Assembly (NCBI GenBank): GCA_016165875.1 | Contig: JABBOT010000005.1 | Location: forward strand, 27,429,368 to 27,493,367 | DNA from: Acanthopleura granulata | Taxonomy: Eukaryota; Mollusca; Polyplacophora; Chitonida; Chitonidae | DNA: 64,000 nucleotides | Direction: 5' to 3' | Shown here: positions 10,974 to 22,165 of the stretch, in pieces | Numbering within the stretch: position 1 is the first letter of the stretch | Layout: every line of letters begins with the position of its first letter | The notes under the pieces: model-generated | Database searches by the model: none | Seen by the model: the letters and a program-made list of their open reading frames with translations, nothing else | What the model was told of the DNA's origin: nothing | Translations under genes and position numbers: made by a program

Positions 10974-11658
10974 ATGAAAGGACTCTTCGAAGCTATACCA
11001 CCTAAGCCAAGATATTGTCATACTTGGGATGTAGCAGTTGTCCTTGACTATCTTAAGTCATGTATGCTCTTGATAGAAATTTCTGTCAAATGTCTTACTC
11101 TGAAGCTGGCTGCTCTGATGGTCCTTGTAATGGTGCAGAGAGCGCAGACTCTGAAATGTTTCGAATTCAAGGTTATCGCTTTGTCAAACCAAAGTGGTTT
11201 TCCTCATGGATACAGTGTTAAAAAAGACTTGCAAAAGCAGAGCAAAGAGGTCCATTGTGCTCAGTAAGTACAAGGATCAAAGGTGTTGTGTGATAAAGAC
11301 CTTGTACAAGTACCTGAAAAGGACTCAGGCCCACAGGGGCTGTGACCAGTTGCTTGTTTCTTTCCAAACATACAGGCCAGTTACAATTGCAACAATATCA
11401 ACATGGCTGACTCTTAGTCTGCCCAAGGCTGGCATTGATGTGTCAGTGTTTAAGCGTCACTTGTTTCTAGGGGATTCAACCTCGGCCGCACGCAGGAAGA
11501 ATATGGCGTTGAAGGACGTTATGAAAGTTGCAGACTGGGCGTCCGCTGGGACTTTTCATGAGTTCTATAACAAACTTGTTCATGATTCTAGTAATTTCAC
11601 TAACGCAGTATCGTCACAGATAACACATGAGCCGTGTTATTTGGTCTCATGTGTATAA
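10974..11658 (+). pseudogene. DIRS tyrosine recombinase, frameshifted
   Basis: The first frame (10974-11210) holds LKLAALMVLVMVQRAQTL, with the first catalytic Arg in a QR-x-QTL context. A frame change near 11200 leads into a second frame ending at 11658, with TWLTLSLPKAGIDVSVFKRH and VADWASAGTFHEFYNKLV. The latter holds the nucleophile Tyr region of DIRS recombinases. The second catalytic Arg expected shortly after the KRH His is replaced (HLFLGD). These enzymes integrate a circular DNA without target duplication. Confidence 0.8.
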
Positions 11659-12043
11659 CCATCTGTTGTGGTTGTGCAAGGTCAGAAAATTATATTTCTC
11701 ATGTACTAAACTGTAAATATGCAGTGTGTCCCCAGAGCTGGATGAGAGGGATTCTTTCAGCATACAGGGCTCTGGGACCTTGAGGGGTCACACCCGCCCA
11801 GATACTATGGTTATCCAGAAATTCAACAGTGCACATCGTGTCGAGCATACGAGAGAGCTATGGCCATACGTAAGTTTGCAGAAGTTCAAGGATTTAGGAC
11901 CTTCACTTCCCTGCCTCCTGACTGCAGACTACTGGTTTTAAATGACTACAAAGGTACATTGGCCGCGGGTTTTATACTCAGGGACTGTTTTCTTTGAAGA
12001 TCACGTGGACATTGACCGCTTGATCATGATGTAGTGTGACACC

Positions 12044-12112
12044 TCAAACGCTCAGGGCCAAGTATGCTAAAAGTGCGACCCGTCAAACGCTTAGGGCCAG
12101 GTATGCTAAAAG
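12044..12112 (+). repeat. Two-copy tandem repeat, period 39 bp
   Basis: A 30-base unit beginning TCAAACGCT and ending TATGCTAAAAG occurs at 12044-12073 and again at 12083-12112 with two differences. It lies between the end of the recombinase frame and the next exon, so it could be part of the DIRS terminus or of the host intron. Confidence 0.7.
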
Positions 12113-12209
12113 AACCCTTGTCATCCGGCGCATCAGACATGCTCGTATGTGAGGGAGGAATTTGTTATATTTCAGATGGTTTACATTGTTGTATTTGTAC
12201 ACTTAACAG

Positions 12210-12362
12210 AGTATGGATTTTTTGCAGAGAAAGAGTTTCAAAAGGGGGGATTCTTACTGGCATGTGTTAGAGAGTGCATCAGCAAGAAAGAAGCTTTAAT
12301 CCGTGAAAATAGATACAGAGGGCGAAGATCATTCCTGTATTTTTTCAAATCAAATGGCAATA
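12210..12362 (+). CDS. Exon with N-terminal half of a SET domain (KMT5A-like)
   Basis: The acceptor ACACTTAACAG ends at 12209. The phase-1 entry joins exactly to the exon at 7904-7994 (codons AAA GAG TAT GGA). The translated stretch starts YGFFAEKEFQKGGFLL and continues ISKKEALIRENRYRG, then SFLYFFKSNGN. This matches the first half of a SET domain: a GxG(V/F)FA turn, an acidic or basic helix and an F/Y-rich strand. The S-adenosylmethionine-binding and catalytic C-terminal half (a VDATQ/RYVN/DYG-type exon) was not found downstream. The 3' boundary is a guess (donor GTACTA). The gene could be decaying, or its next exon could be too diverged to see. Confidence 0.55.
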
Positions 12363-13613
12363 GTACTAAGTCTCAATACACATTTTCTGTGCCATTCTAC
12401 CTGCAAAGATTTACTGAGATATTGCAGCCTTATGAAAGTTAGACTGATATACTCTTGCCATTTTAAAAATTTGGCACAAGTTCCTACCTTGGCTTTTTCT
12501 TTGATATGATAAGTCATGAAGGTGTCAATAAACCTAGAAATAAGGCAGTACACTATATATAATGTACATTGTCTTATGCTGAATTTATTTCATACATTTG
12601 TTATTGTTCAAACATTTGGCCTTGAGGCTTGGTTACAAAAATCGTGGATTATTATATCTATGGTTATTCACTTCTTAATTGCCTCTGTTTGCCTGGGATG
12701 GTTTGTTTCTTAAATTTCTGTGATGGAAAACCTGAGTTTTGTCAAGAATTGCATGACATTGTGCCTTTAATCTAGTTGCCATGGCAATATCTGGTACATG
12801 TATCAATACTTTATAAATTCCTTTCACATGAGAATCCTAACTCTCTCAATGATTGCCAACCTACACTTTTCTGAGAAATAGAACTTCATGACAGCTGTAT
12901 GAAGTTAGGTGGGAGAATAGTAGAGAGGAGAAAGTGCAGTGTTGGTGTCATGGTTAAGGTTTTATATTTATCTCTCATATAATGGAATACCGTTTCCATG
13001 GTGTATACATGTAGGTTAAGCTTTTTTGTTCAGGTTCTAGGCATATTTGATAGCTTACACAAATAAGGCAAAAATTAAACTTTTGTGTAGCAGTATTTTA
13101 ATGTCTCCCCATTGAAATATTTTGCAGCTTTACTGACTGCCCTATCAGGTGAGCTGTTGGAAATGCCCTGTTTGTTTATGCAGATGACAGACCTGTGGGA
13201 TGATTTAGCTTTGCTGTTTAGCTCTGATTATTAGTGATAGTATGTGTAAATGATAAAGGTTAGCTTTTCTGCTTAGCCTTCATATACATCTAATAGAAAT
13301 AAGTTTTGCATGGTATTGAGATCAAACTGTTCTGTTGAACTCCTGGGCATATAAAGGGATAGGTTACATACAGAAGGCATTTCTGTATCAATATTTTAAC
13401 ACATCACTACCTACACGTTTTGCAGCTTTTCTACATGTAATTGCTCAATCAATTGAGCTGTCAGGATTCTCTGAATTCCTAGTTTTTGACGGTATATGTT
13501 GGTGCCAGAAAAACAGATCTTGATTTCATTTAATCTATAAACTTCTCCAGTTTATTTCCTTTTCAGTCATGGCAACTATACATTAAGTACATACATTCTA
13601 ATCTTTCTTACAG
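12363..13613 (+). other. Intron or intergenic; diverged local duplications
   Basis: There is no convincing exon. Two similar TTTTGCAGCTTT-containing stretches (about 13125 and 13420) look like an old duplication within the region. The first includes a possible 21-base microexon, but nothing supports its use. Confidence 0.4.
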
Positions 13614-13703
13614 GAGCAGGTGTTTGTGGTGATGAGGAGCTGACGAACAGAGGCACACCTGAACTGGATCCAAGTGAGGAAAGGGGTCATTGAAGCCAGC
13701 ATC
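13614..13703 (+). pseudogene. Candidate phase-1 linker exon with in-frame TGA
   Basis: A good acceptor (TCTTTCTTACAG) and donor (GTAAGTAC) bound a 90-bp segment. In phase 1 it reads AGVCGDEELTNRGTPELDPS then EERGH and TGA at 13691-13693. Length and phase match the short acidic 1-1 linker exons of the related minus-strand genes. It is either the terminal codon of this gene or a dead exon. Confidence 0.4.
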
Positions 13704-14188
13704 GTAAGTACTTTGATTTTATGATCAGAAAACCTGTTTGTGTGTAATGGACTATGATTTAATCATCCAGCTTTGAACAAGGACTGTATGGGGTGTATTG
13801 ACTCCTTTATTCCATACATTTAAGTGTAAATTGTAATAAAAATACTGCATGGATTCCAAGGATTCTATTCGCACTCTGTTTCCTGAAGCAATGCTAAGCT
13901 CAAGTACCATATCATATTGTCCTAATCTAGTGGTTCATGCATTCTGTTGGGGCTGTATTCTGACAGGTGGGTTCAGTTTGGAGATGAAATAACTGTTTGT
14001 TGTCTGCATTTGTTATTGCACACAGCAGTTTGGATATGCAGCCAACATTCAAACATAACACCAGTGCTTTCTTTATCAAGATATTTAAATTGTAAAGATG
14101 GAAACTTGTATGATGCTTTGATATGTAATCTGGAATTTCTGTTTTATATGTTGTATAATGTTGATCTTTCATTTATTTGTAAAAACAG

Positions 14189-14240
14189 ATATTCCTATGG
14201 GAGAGGATGTCATTTCTCAGAATGGGGAAGAAGAGTCCTG
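14189..14240 (+). CDS. Candidate short acidic exon
   Basis: The acceptor TTTGTAAAAACAG and donor GTGAGT bound 52 bases that read in phase 1 as DIPMGEDVISQNGEEES. The composition resembles the linker exons of the minus-strand SET and zinc-finger genes. It leaves in phase 2, unlike the others, so a 1-base change may have broken its phase. Confidence 0.35.
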
Positions 14241-14614
14241 GTGAGTGTAGCAGCTTAACAAATCGAGAGGAGTCAGGGGCATTCTGACAGTTAGGTTCAG
14301 TTTTGAAATGAAATTGCTGTTTCAAGAGTCAAGACCAGTGTTTTCTTAATCAAGATATTTAATATTGGCATGTATCATTTGGTGTCTTAACTTAGGGTCT
14401 CTCTATACACTTCATACCGATCTATATTGGGGTCAAATACAGGCTTTTAATTTGGTCATCGTTTTCAAAAGTCCAGGCTGAGAGCCACAGCCATGGGGGC
14501 AAAGGTTCAAGTGGCTGCCAAGCCAAGTTCTGTGGTGTCTGAATGACCAGAGAAGCATTCTGGCTAATTTAGTATATTGAAAAATCGCACGTTAAGTATT
14601 TGTACACTTAACAG

Positions 14615-14760
14615 GGTATGGAGTTTTTCCAGAGAAAATGTTTCAGAGGGGGAGTTTTATCTGGAATGTGTTGGAGAATGAATCAGCAAGAAAGAAGCTT
14701 TAATTCATGAAAATAAATACCGAGGATGAAGGTCATTCCTGTATTTTTTAAATACTGGTG
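14615..14760 (+). pseudogene. Second, broken copy of the SET N-terminal exon
   Basis: After the conserved acceptor ACTTAACAG it begins GYGVFPEKMFQRGSF. It then loses frame, and the remainder (ISKKEALIHENKY) is found in another frame with a stop. It is paralogous to 12210-12362 and lies within the direct duplication. In two positions it is closer to the ordinary SET consensus (V in GVF, RGSF) than the upstream copy, so neither copy is simply the parent. Confidence 0.65.
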
Positions 14761-15089
14761 ATAAGTGTTAAGTCTCAATACACATTTTCTGTGTCATTTT
14801 ACCTGCAAAGATTTATTAACATATTACAGCATTATAAAGGTTAGATTGATATACCCTGATTGATAGTTTTAAAAATTTGGCACATCTTGGCTTTTTCTTT
14901 GAGTACGTAATAGGTGAAGGTGTCATGAAGGTGTCAAAGAAATAAGGAAGTACTCTGTGTCTAATGTACATTGTGCTGTGAATTTATTTCATACATTTAT
15001 TATTGCTGGAACATTTGACCTTGAGGCTTGGTTACAAAAATTGTGAATTATTGTATCTATGATTATTCACTTCTTAATGGCCTGTGTTT

Positions 15090-15960
15090 GCCTGGGATTG
15101 GCATCGCAAAAGCTTGTAATAAGTCCAGAGATCTTACCCAGCATCCGTTCCTGTATAACATAGCAGGCATGTATCAGCAGTTCAGGCCCACGGCAACTAG
15201 AAAACCACAAACGCTGCGGTCTTGCCTTCGTCCTTTACCGTCCAGCCAGCCAGAAAGTACGAAGCCCCATGTTAAAACTTCTAAATCCATCGCCATGACC
15301 ATTTCACTCGCCACTACAGCAGTGCTGGGTTATTGTGTGTTGTAGCGTGACACCGATCTAGATTTGAATGTTTTAATATGGAGCTTGGTACTTTGAGGCT
15401 GACTGGAGGGTAAAGGACAAAGGTAACACCACTGTGTTTGTGCTTTTCTAGTTGCTGTGAGTCAGAACTGTACATGCCCGCTATGTGTATGGAAATTTCA
15501 GCTTGCAAGAACTCTGGACTTCCTACACAATTTTGTAATGTCATCAGCTGTAGCTTCGGTGCTGTCAACATAATGAGTGCAAGAGCTTGACAAATGTTAC
15601 GAAATTCTTTGGGCAGTGACAAAGAAGGGATGAAATTGGCCCAAGCACAGTCACATATATCTCTGACGCAAGCGCTAATTATGATATCCATTACATGACA
15701 CCACAATCTAGGCCTAGTGTATAAGCCTATAGTTTTCCAGCATAAGACATTTATTCAAAAAGAAAATGACCTATTCATGCAGAGAAGGGACGACAAATTA
15801 CAAGATAGTCGTACTTTACTATATGTATGCTATATTTCAGTTATGGGCCTCTGCCTTTCTTCAAGTGTATTTGATCAAGAATTTGATTCAAGCCCCATAT
15901 CATTGCACAGAAGTCTAATCCATGTCAACATTGAACGACATTGAACACTTTAAACGTGGG
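15090..15960. other. Unidentified insert after the duplicated block
   Basis: The second duplication copy diverges abruptly from the first at about 15090. The following 870 bp have open frames on both strands (plus 15118-15345; minus 15706-15314, about 130 residues). Base composition is more even than in the flanks. Neither translation is recognised, and no terminal repeats were seen. It may be an unclassified transposon fragment. Confidence 0.35.
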
Positions 15961-16264
15961 GGTGAATCATCCTACCTAATTGCTGTTAAAAGAAAAATTA
16001 ATCTTGATTTTCTGTACAAATGAAGAATTCCATGTACTGATTTTTTTAAGCTGTGTGACATGTAAGAGATAAGTATACATGATAAAATGCTTCTTCCTGT
16101 CTCCATTTGCCGTGTCACACATTACAGTGATTAAGGATCTATTTTTATTTTGCAGTTTGTTGGAATTTTCCCAGTGAAAAAAATCAGGTTTATTTTCATC
16201 TATTTCAGAATACGAAGGCTATTAAAGTTTAAAACAAATGTAATTAACATGAGCAAAACAAAAC

Positions 16265-16622
16265 CAAATAGAGTGAGTGAGTGCTTGGGGTTTAACATCA
16301 TACTTAACAATGTTTTAGTCATATGGTGACGAGGAGTCCTTCTGGTGTGTGCATAAATAATGTATCTTCTGGTGACAGGGCGAGCCCGAGCCACCAGAGT
16401 GCTGCCATCACTGAAACACCAGACATGACACCCCACCGAGTCACATTATACTGACACCAGGTCGACCTGTCCTGTTTCCTTTCTCTAACCTGTCAATGCT
16501 GAGTACCAAGTGAGACAGCAAAAAGTGCCATTTTTAAAGTCTTTGGTGTGATCCGATCTGGGCTTGAACCTGGATCTCCCAACCACAAAACAGACATTCT
16601 AACCAGTAGACTGCCGAGGCAG
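16265..16622 (-). mobile_element. SINE family 2, reverse orientation
   Basis: Read on the minus strand, it starts with a tRNA-like head (TGCCTCGGCAGTCTACTGG then GGTTCAAGCCC, a good B box). The body contains CACTTTTTGCTGTCTCACTT and GGTCGACCTGGTGTCAGTAT, followed by GTGACTCGGTGGGGTGTCAT. It ends in GTTAAACCCCAAGCACTCAC. Plus-strand copies of the same family occur at 54930-55255 and 56945-57160. Confidence 0.8.
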
Positions 16623-18323
16623 TGGAAACCAAATAACAATGTCAAAAGTCTACCAGGTTTTGAACGATGTTGCTGTGTTCATACTTGCCAAGCACAAATC
16701 TGTGGACTCAAGGTTTAGTGCTGGGCTAAGGTTGCACCTGAGACCAAAAAACCAGGAAGCTGTTGCTTCCTCGCTCAACATCATATAAGGGGAAATAACA
16801 ATGACTGCATGGTCACCCCAGTATTTGTATAATGCACTGGGTGTCCTCTGCAATTCCCCTTGTTGAGGCAGCATCTAACAAAAGATGGTGCAGTATACAT
16901 ACACATACAAATGACTTCGTCATAGGACTGAAATATTGTCAAAGTTAAACCACAAGCATGACAGCATCCAGTAGCCTTAAAATCACGATGATGTTTATCC
17001 ATTCTAATGGTCATGTTGTTTTTTTTCTGCATTGTGAGTCAGTGTTTGTGATTAAAGTACAAGGACATTTCTTCTGCCATGCACACACCTTATTTCTAAT
17101 GATATTTCTAATGATAGAACTTAAACAGATATTCTCACTTTTATTTATTATGTACCATTCAGTCACAGTAGCTTCCGATGCTTGTGTTATAATAATGTAT
17201 GTTAAAGTTACAGTTCCAACACAGGTTCTAATCAACATACTTGCAATTTTCTGTATTTCTGCCACTGTCTCTGTATTCATTTAGTTTCCATGGTCAGAGT
17301 CTGTGTTGCATTTGGTGACAGTTTCTGTGGCTTGTGTATTTTCCTGTACATCCTTTACATGTTGCATTTCTGTTAATGGTGTTTAACAATAGCTTCATCA
17401 TTGTTTGCAGTGTGTCCTCAATGCATGTATGACAGCATCTGCTGTTAACACGTGTTTATAGTGTCAGTTGTGTAACATAGCACATACATTTTCATTTTTA
17501 ACTCACCTGTATAAGTACATGTACACACTTAGCTTACATCACACCTCCGTCATAAGGTAACTGTTAAAGGGTAGTATCTTGAAGAAGTACTTGTAAAGTG
17601 CAGTAATATTAAGTTCATGTTCTATACTTAGTGCTCTATGTGCGTATTTATTTCCAGAAAATGCAAAATTCATCACTTAGTGTCTTGTTTATAGTAATAA
17701 ATGTCAAGGTAAATTTATTTATTTCGTTAGTCTTTTACGCTGAACAGTGGAATATTTCAGAGGTAGTAAACTATACAAAGCCTCAGGTAAAACCCACCAG
17801 TATCCGTAGGTTTTTATGGGTGATAACTCACTAAGTACTGCATGTATTGAGCTCAGGTAAAGCATAACAACACGAGGTATAATATGAATGTCTGTGTCAT
17901 GCATGTGTATTAAATACACAACTCTGCACACCATGTCTCTTTTCTGTATTGTAATCCTTGTTATGGTACATGTAAATATTAAAGCTCTTTATGAATTAAT
18001 GTCAATTTTGACGTTCATGTGTTGCATACAGGCAAACTGTCTTGTGGCCTGACTACCAAATCTAAGTTTTTTATTATTATTTTTTATTCCATTTTATGTA
18101 TATGTACTGCATATGCAAACATACCTCATGAAATTTTTATGAAGGCATCTCACACAGTTTCCCTTAACATTTATAATGTTGTTCATAATTCATGTACATT
18201 CACTTGATTAAAACTTCTTGTAATGTGTCTGTGTAATTCTCAGCCTGATCTGTTTCCTCTGTCCATCACACCCTTGTATTTATTCTATAATATAAGGTTT
18301 TAGCCTTTGTCTCAAATACAAAC
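16623..18323. other. No gene recognised
   Basis: This is AT-rich DNA with no supported exon. The open frames present are short and have no splice or domain support. Confidence 0.4.
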
Positions 18324-18324
18324 A

Positions 18325-18552
18325 GGTGCCTCTGTGACTGAGGGCGTCAACGCGCTAGCGCAGGAAAATCACCCAGCAGCCTCTTACCAGTGTGGCTGCT
18401 GTCAGTTCAAGCCCAGCTCATGCTGGCTTCCTCTCCAGTTGACATGATAGATCTGCTAACAACTGGCGCATGTTGCTGGGTTTCCCCTGGGCCCTGCCCA
18501 GTTTTCACCCTCCACAATGTTGGTCAACGTCGTATAAATCAAATATTTTTCA
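18325..18552 (+). mobile_element. SINE family 1 copy
   Basis: It has the tRNA-like head GTGCCTCTGTGACTGAGGGC, a B-box-like CAGTTCAAGCCC, and the body words CTCATGCTGGCTTCCTCTCC and GGGTTTCCCCTGGGCCCTG. The tail is lost after ATCAAATATTTTTCAGT. It is diverged by roughly 20 percent from the copy at 6687. Confidence 0.7.
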
Positions 18553-18689
18553 GTATCTTTTTTGTGAACATTTTTCACAAAATACTTTCAAAACAAATAT
18601 ATAACTTCCTATGGTCATACACTGCCTCAGTTCTGTCAGATCTGGCTTTTTAATAAGCTCCTATAACATTATTTTAATTTCTATTCATA

Positions 18690-18878
18690 CTGTTGGGGGC
18701 CATGTCATTCATGTGCTAGCACAACACAATTACTCTCACCTATTCAGTCACTCTGAGGTCAAGTCCAGCATATGCTGGATTCCTCTCCGGTCGTACATGG
18801 CGAGGTCTCAAAGCAACCTGTGCATGGCAGCCATCGCATAAGCCAATTGTTCTTCAGTAAAACACCAAGCAAAGAAAT
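18690..18878 (+). mobile_element. SINE family 1 copy, degraded
   Basis: Shared words are AGGTCAAGTCCAGC, ATGCTGGATTCCTCTCCGG and the tail GTAAAACACCAAGCAAAGAAAT. The head and mid body are shortened. Confidence 0.6.
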
Positions 18879-19176
18879 CCATTTATTTTATGGTAGTTCC
18901 TGTTCAATCAAAGCAAACTTTACATGAAGTTTCTCTTTCACATTCCAGGGTTATTTTAAGGGGCGTACTCATCCTCAGTCCTCTGGTGAGCTGTACTGTA
19001 TGCAAATTTCTTCACGTTTTATGTCCTGTCTGTAAGTTCATATCATGTGACAAAGTTTATCAAAAGCTTTCTGCCACTGTACCCTGATAGGCACTTTCCA
19101 CTACACCCACAATTGCAGTAAATGGTACATAACGTTGGTGGCACTGTGGTATGACAGCAGGTTAGTTTCAAAACTT

Positions 19177-19300
19177 ACGGGGCGTCAGTGGCTCAGGTGG
19201 TAAGCGTTCTGGTGCAGCGTAATCACACAGGAGCCTCTGACCAATGCAGTCGCTGTGAGCTCAAGTCTAGCTCCATGTCGGCCTGTGGCAAAATGGTTAA
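19177..19300 (+). mobile_element. SINE family 1, head fragment
   Basis: GGGGCGTCAGTGGCTCAGGT resembles the A-box region and GTGAGCTCAAGTCTAGCTCC the B-box region. The 3' half is absent. Confidence 0.6.
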
Positions 19301-19644
19301 TGTGCTTTTCCTTCCATCTCTAGCACACATATGGTTCCAACTGGCCTTGGGCCGGCACTTTGTAGCTGTTATAGCCTATATGTAGTTCCAACAAAAATGT
19401 GCCTGTAATGTTTCTCGTAAAACTGTTCATCGCTTAAGGTTTCCTAACCACAGTTATTTGGTCCTTGTCATAAATGTGTATCCCCAGGTAATTCAATTAA
19501 TCAGTTGCAGATCTTTTGTCTGCGCTGACATACAAACACTTTTGTCTCTCCTACCAACCTGGTTACTGTAAATATAAATCCATTTTGAAGTATGTAGTTA
19601 ACAGTATAACATTTTGTTACAGTAAACAATAACTGCTGGACAGG

Positions 19645-19935
19645 GGGCTTCAGTGTGTCAGTGCTAGCACAGTACAATGACTCATAAGCTGCTCACCAAA
19701 ACGGTCGCTGTCAGTTCAAGTCCAGCTTATGCAAGGTCTGCCAGCATACATGTGGGTTTCCCCTGGGCTGTGCCTGGCTTCCTGCCACCATAATGCTGGG
19801 CTGTGCCTGGTTTCCTGCCTCCATAATGCTGGGCTGTGCCTGGTTTCCTGCCACCATAATGCTGGGCTGTGCCCAGTTTCCTGCCACCATAATGCTGGTC
19901 GCCGATGTATAAGACAAAACACCAATCAAACCATG
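19645..19935 (+). mobile_element. SINE family 1 copy with a four-fold internal tandem repeat
   Basis: The head and B-box-like TCAGTTCAAGTCCAGC lead into the usual body. A unit of about 36 bases (GGGCTGTGCCTGG, TTCCTGCC, CCATAATGCT) is then repeated four times at about 19765-19895. The copy ends with CGATGTATAAGACAAAACAC and CAATCAAA. The tandem expansion lies inside an otherwise ordinary SINE. Confidence 0.75.
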
Positions 19936-20960
19936 TCCTTCCCTACTACATGTATTTTAACCATATTTACAACACTTCTTTTCACTCAAAACTAAACACA
20001 TACAATTTTAATTGGCCCATTTCACTCAAAGGCACTTGTCCTCAGTATTCGTGTGAACCATACATCATAATGCCACCTGTACTGTACAATATTTGTTATC
20101 AATTTTATCATATCCCTGTAAATTTGTAGTATCTTCAAAAGTAATTATACCACAGTCCTAAAATATACTGAGTATGTAACACACTTGTGGTGGGTGATAA
20201 ATTTTCTGAATCTCTGTTTGCTTCTATGGGTGACAATGTACATAATGCCATTAATCCTTTAACACACATTACAACAGTACGTATTACAATTAGTCTGTCA
20301 GCTCTGGTGTTCGGTGCATGTTTCTTCTTATCTGTGACGTTTGTTTAGTCAAAATGTCTTGACATGACTGGCTTATATTTGTTAACTACGTGTATCAAGA
20401 GCAATGTCACAAAACTCACAGGTCACAATTACTATAAAACTCTCTCTGAGCTGTACAGTTTCAGTGTAGTTCAGATATGGCCCTATCTCTGTCAAATCTC
20501 ACAAGAAAATATTTTCAAAAGTCTGTATTTTGCGCTGGGTACTGCAGTGTCCTTCACTGGAATAGGACTCGCACAGATATATAAATACAACAGTTTTCAT
20601 AATGGCATTGAAAAACAATCCAATGAAACATTCTGATTGAAGCAAACTTCATACACTCTACTGGCAAGTGCTTAAAACTGTACTACGTTTTGATCTGCAC
20701 AACTGACAATTGAACAAATTTCCTGGGTCAGTGTTATTGTTTGGCTCATTACCTTCAGTAACATGATGTCTCCATTTCTCATCACTGATGCAGAGTGTAC
20801 CTTCTATCTACATGTGTTCTTCTTTATTTGGGTTTTATTTAATGCCACATATTCTGCATCCTTTGTATTTTATTTTAAACATTATCTTTTCTTGTTTTCA
20901 GATCCCACTCACCTCTTGATTACAACTGGAGAACAGTTTGTGCACAATACATGTTTCGTT
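19936..20960. other. No gene recognised
   Basis: AT-rich sequence without splice-supported exons or recognisable repeats. Confidence 0.4.
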
Positions 20961-20962
20961 CC

Positions 20963-21255
20963 ACAAAGGTCTCAGTATAATACACACACTGCGGTCCCCC
21001 AGGTCTCTGCATACTACACACACTTCAATCCTCCACCCAGGTCTCAGTACAATACACACACTACAACTTCTCTTTTACAGTCTACCAAGGTCTCAATATA
21101 ATACACCCACTGCGGCCCCACAGGTCTCGGTACAATACACACCATGCGGCCCTCCCAGGTCTCTGCACAATACACACGCTACAACCCACCGTTTACAGTC
21201 TACCCAGGTCTCAGTAGAATACACACACTGGGGAACACCCATGTTTCTGTACAAT
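20963..21255 (+). repeat. Minisatellite, units beginning AGGTCTC
   Basis: About eight degenerate units begin (A)GGTCTC(A/T)GTACAATACACAC and end in GC-rich CTGCGGTCCCCCC or CACTACAAC text. Spacing alternates between roughly 33-37 and 61-67 bases, implying a two-part higher-order unit. It is followed by SINE-like text at 21268-21365. Confidence 0.7.
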
Positions 21256-21267
21256 CATGTGAATGGT

Positions 21268-21368
21268 TGTGAATTCGTGCCAGGCTCTTTGCAACTCCCA
21301 CCCACCATAATGCTAGCTGCCTTTGTGTACTTGGAATATTCTGGGGTATGGCATACACTCCAGTAATG
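21268..21368 (+). mobile_element. Probable SINE family 1 3' fragment
   Basis: CTTTGCAACTCCCACCCACC, ATAATGCTAGCTGCC and TTGGAATATTCTGGGGTATGG align loosely with the SINE body and pre-tail. The AATAAA tail is degraded. Confidence 0.45.
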
Positions 21369-22165
21369 AATAAAGAAATCTTGTGAATTTGATTCAGCTC
21401 TGATACCAATGTGAAAGCAGATGCTTGGAGACAGTTTATGATTGAATGTATTAACAAAATAACATGAATGAACTTTGTAACTTAAACCTTTATTTATACA
21501 CCGCCAACAAGAACAAAAATCATCACATATAAACATGGATATGGCAACAGAACTTTGGAAAATGTGAAGTTAAACTGAGGTACAATTGATACATCTGAGT
21601 CCATTTGTGAAATTTGCTCTAAAATTTACATTTACACCTGTAAATTACACTATTTACATATTCTTACATGTGGTCCATAACAAGTTTGTAAGAATTTTAC
21701 AGTTTCTGGAATGATTTATTCAGACTGTCAGAAAAAATGTGTAATGTGCTGAACATTTCAAATATATTGCTCCTTTACCATTTATGGGTGTTTTCAACAG
21801 AACTGAAACAACTGCTTGTCAGTAATTGAACATGTCAGTGTGACCATACCCAATCGAACATTTGTTGACTGTCCACCATGCTAGCATGTGGAATGTTATG
21901 GAACACATGAGCTTTGTGTCACGTAATACTGCATACATTTTCCAATACTTATATATTTACCTTTATATATAATTTAACAAAATTTTCAGATACTGTCCCT
22001 GAAATTTGGCTGAGCAGTCATATCAGTATTATTGAACATAGCAAGTCTGTGAGAAGCTTGTAAGGAGTATATCTGTGTGAGGCCTTTGACTGATGGAGGG
22101 CACTTGGAGTCCTGCTTCCAATAGATGTTGTATGGGGCATGAAAAGAAGTTCTCTATTGTTAACA

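Larger units (their letters stand above)
8600..11660 (+). mobile_element. DIRS-type tyrosine-recombinase retrotransposon, degraded
   Basis: Three pol modules lie in DIRS order: reverse transcriptase (about 8880-9780), RNase H (about 9860-10330) and a tyrosine recombinase (about 10974-11600). The recombinase replaces the integrase of LTR elements and is the hallmark of the group. The element sits in the intron of the plus-strand SET-family gene fragment. The split or inverted terminal repeats and internal complementary region expected of DIRS elements were not found by eye. Every module carries stops, frameshifts or lost catalytic residues, so the copy is an old relic. Confidence 0.85.
12195..15085 (+). 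repeat. Direct duplication containing the SET exon (12195-12720 and 14597-15085)
   Basis: The two segments align for about 500 bases: the same GTATTTGTACACTTAACAG acceptor, the same exon body, the same shared intron word TCTCAATACACATTTTCTGT and the same GGCTTGGTTACAAAAAT near the end. Divergence is roughly 10-15 percent by eye, with several indels. A smaller repeat (about 13950-14120 and 14275-14395, sharing ATTCTGACAG and CAAGATATTTAA) lies between them. This is the clearest sign of tandem exon duplication at this locus. Confidence 0.8.

Noticed and set aside
13135..13150. 21-base microexon between TTTTGCAG and GTGAGC.
   Set aside because: Too short to support by sequence alone, and a similar site nearby lacks the donor.
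19711..19929. Minus-strand frames encoding repeated MVAGNQAQPSI-like peptides.
   Set aside because: They are a by-product of the tandem expansion inside a SINE.
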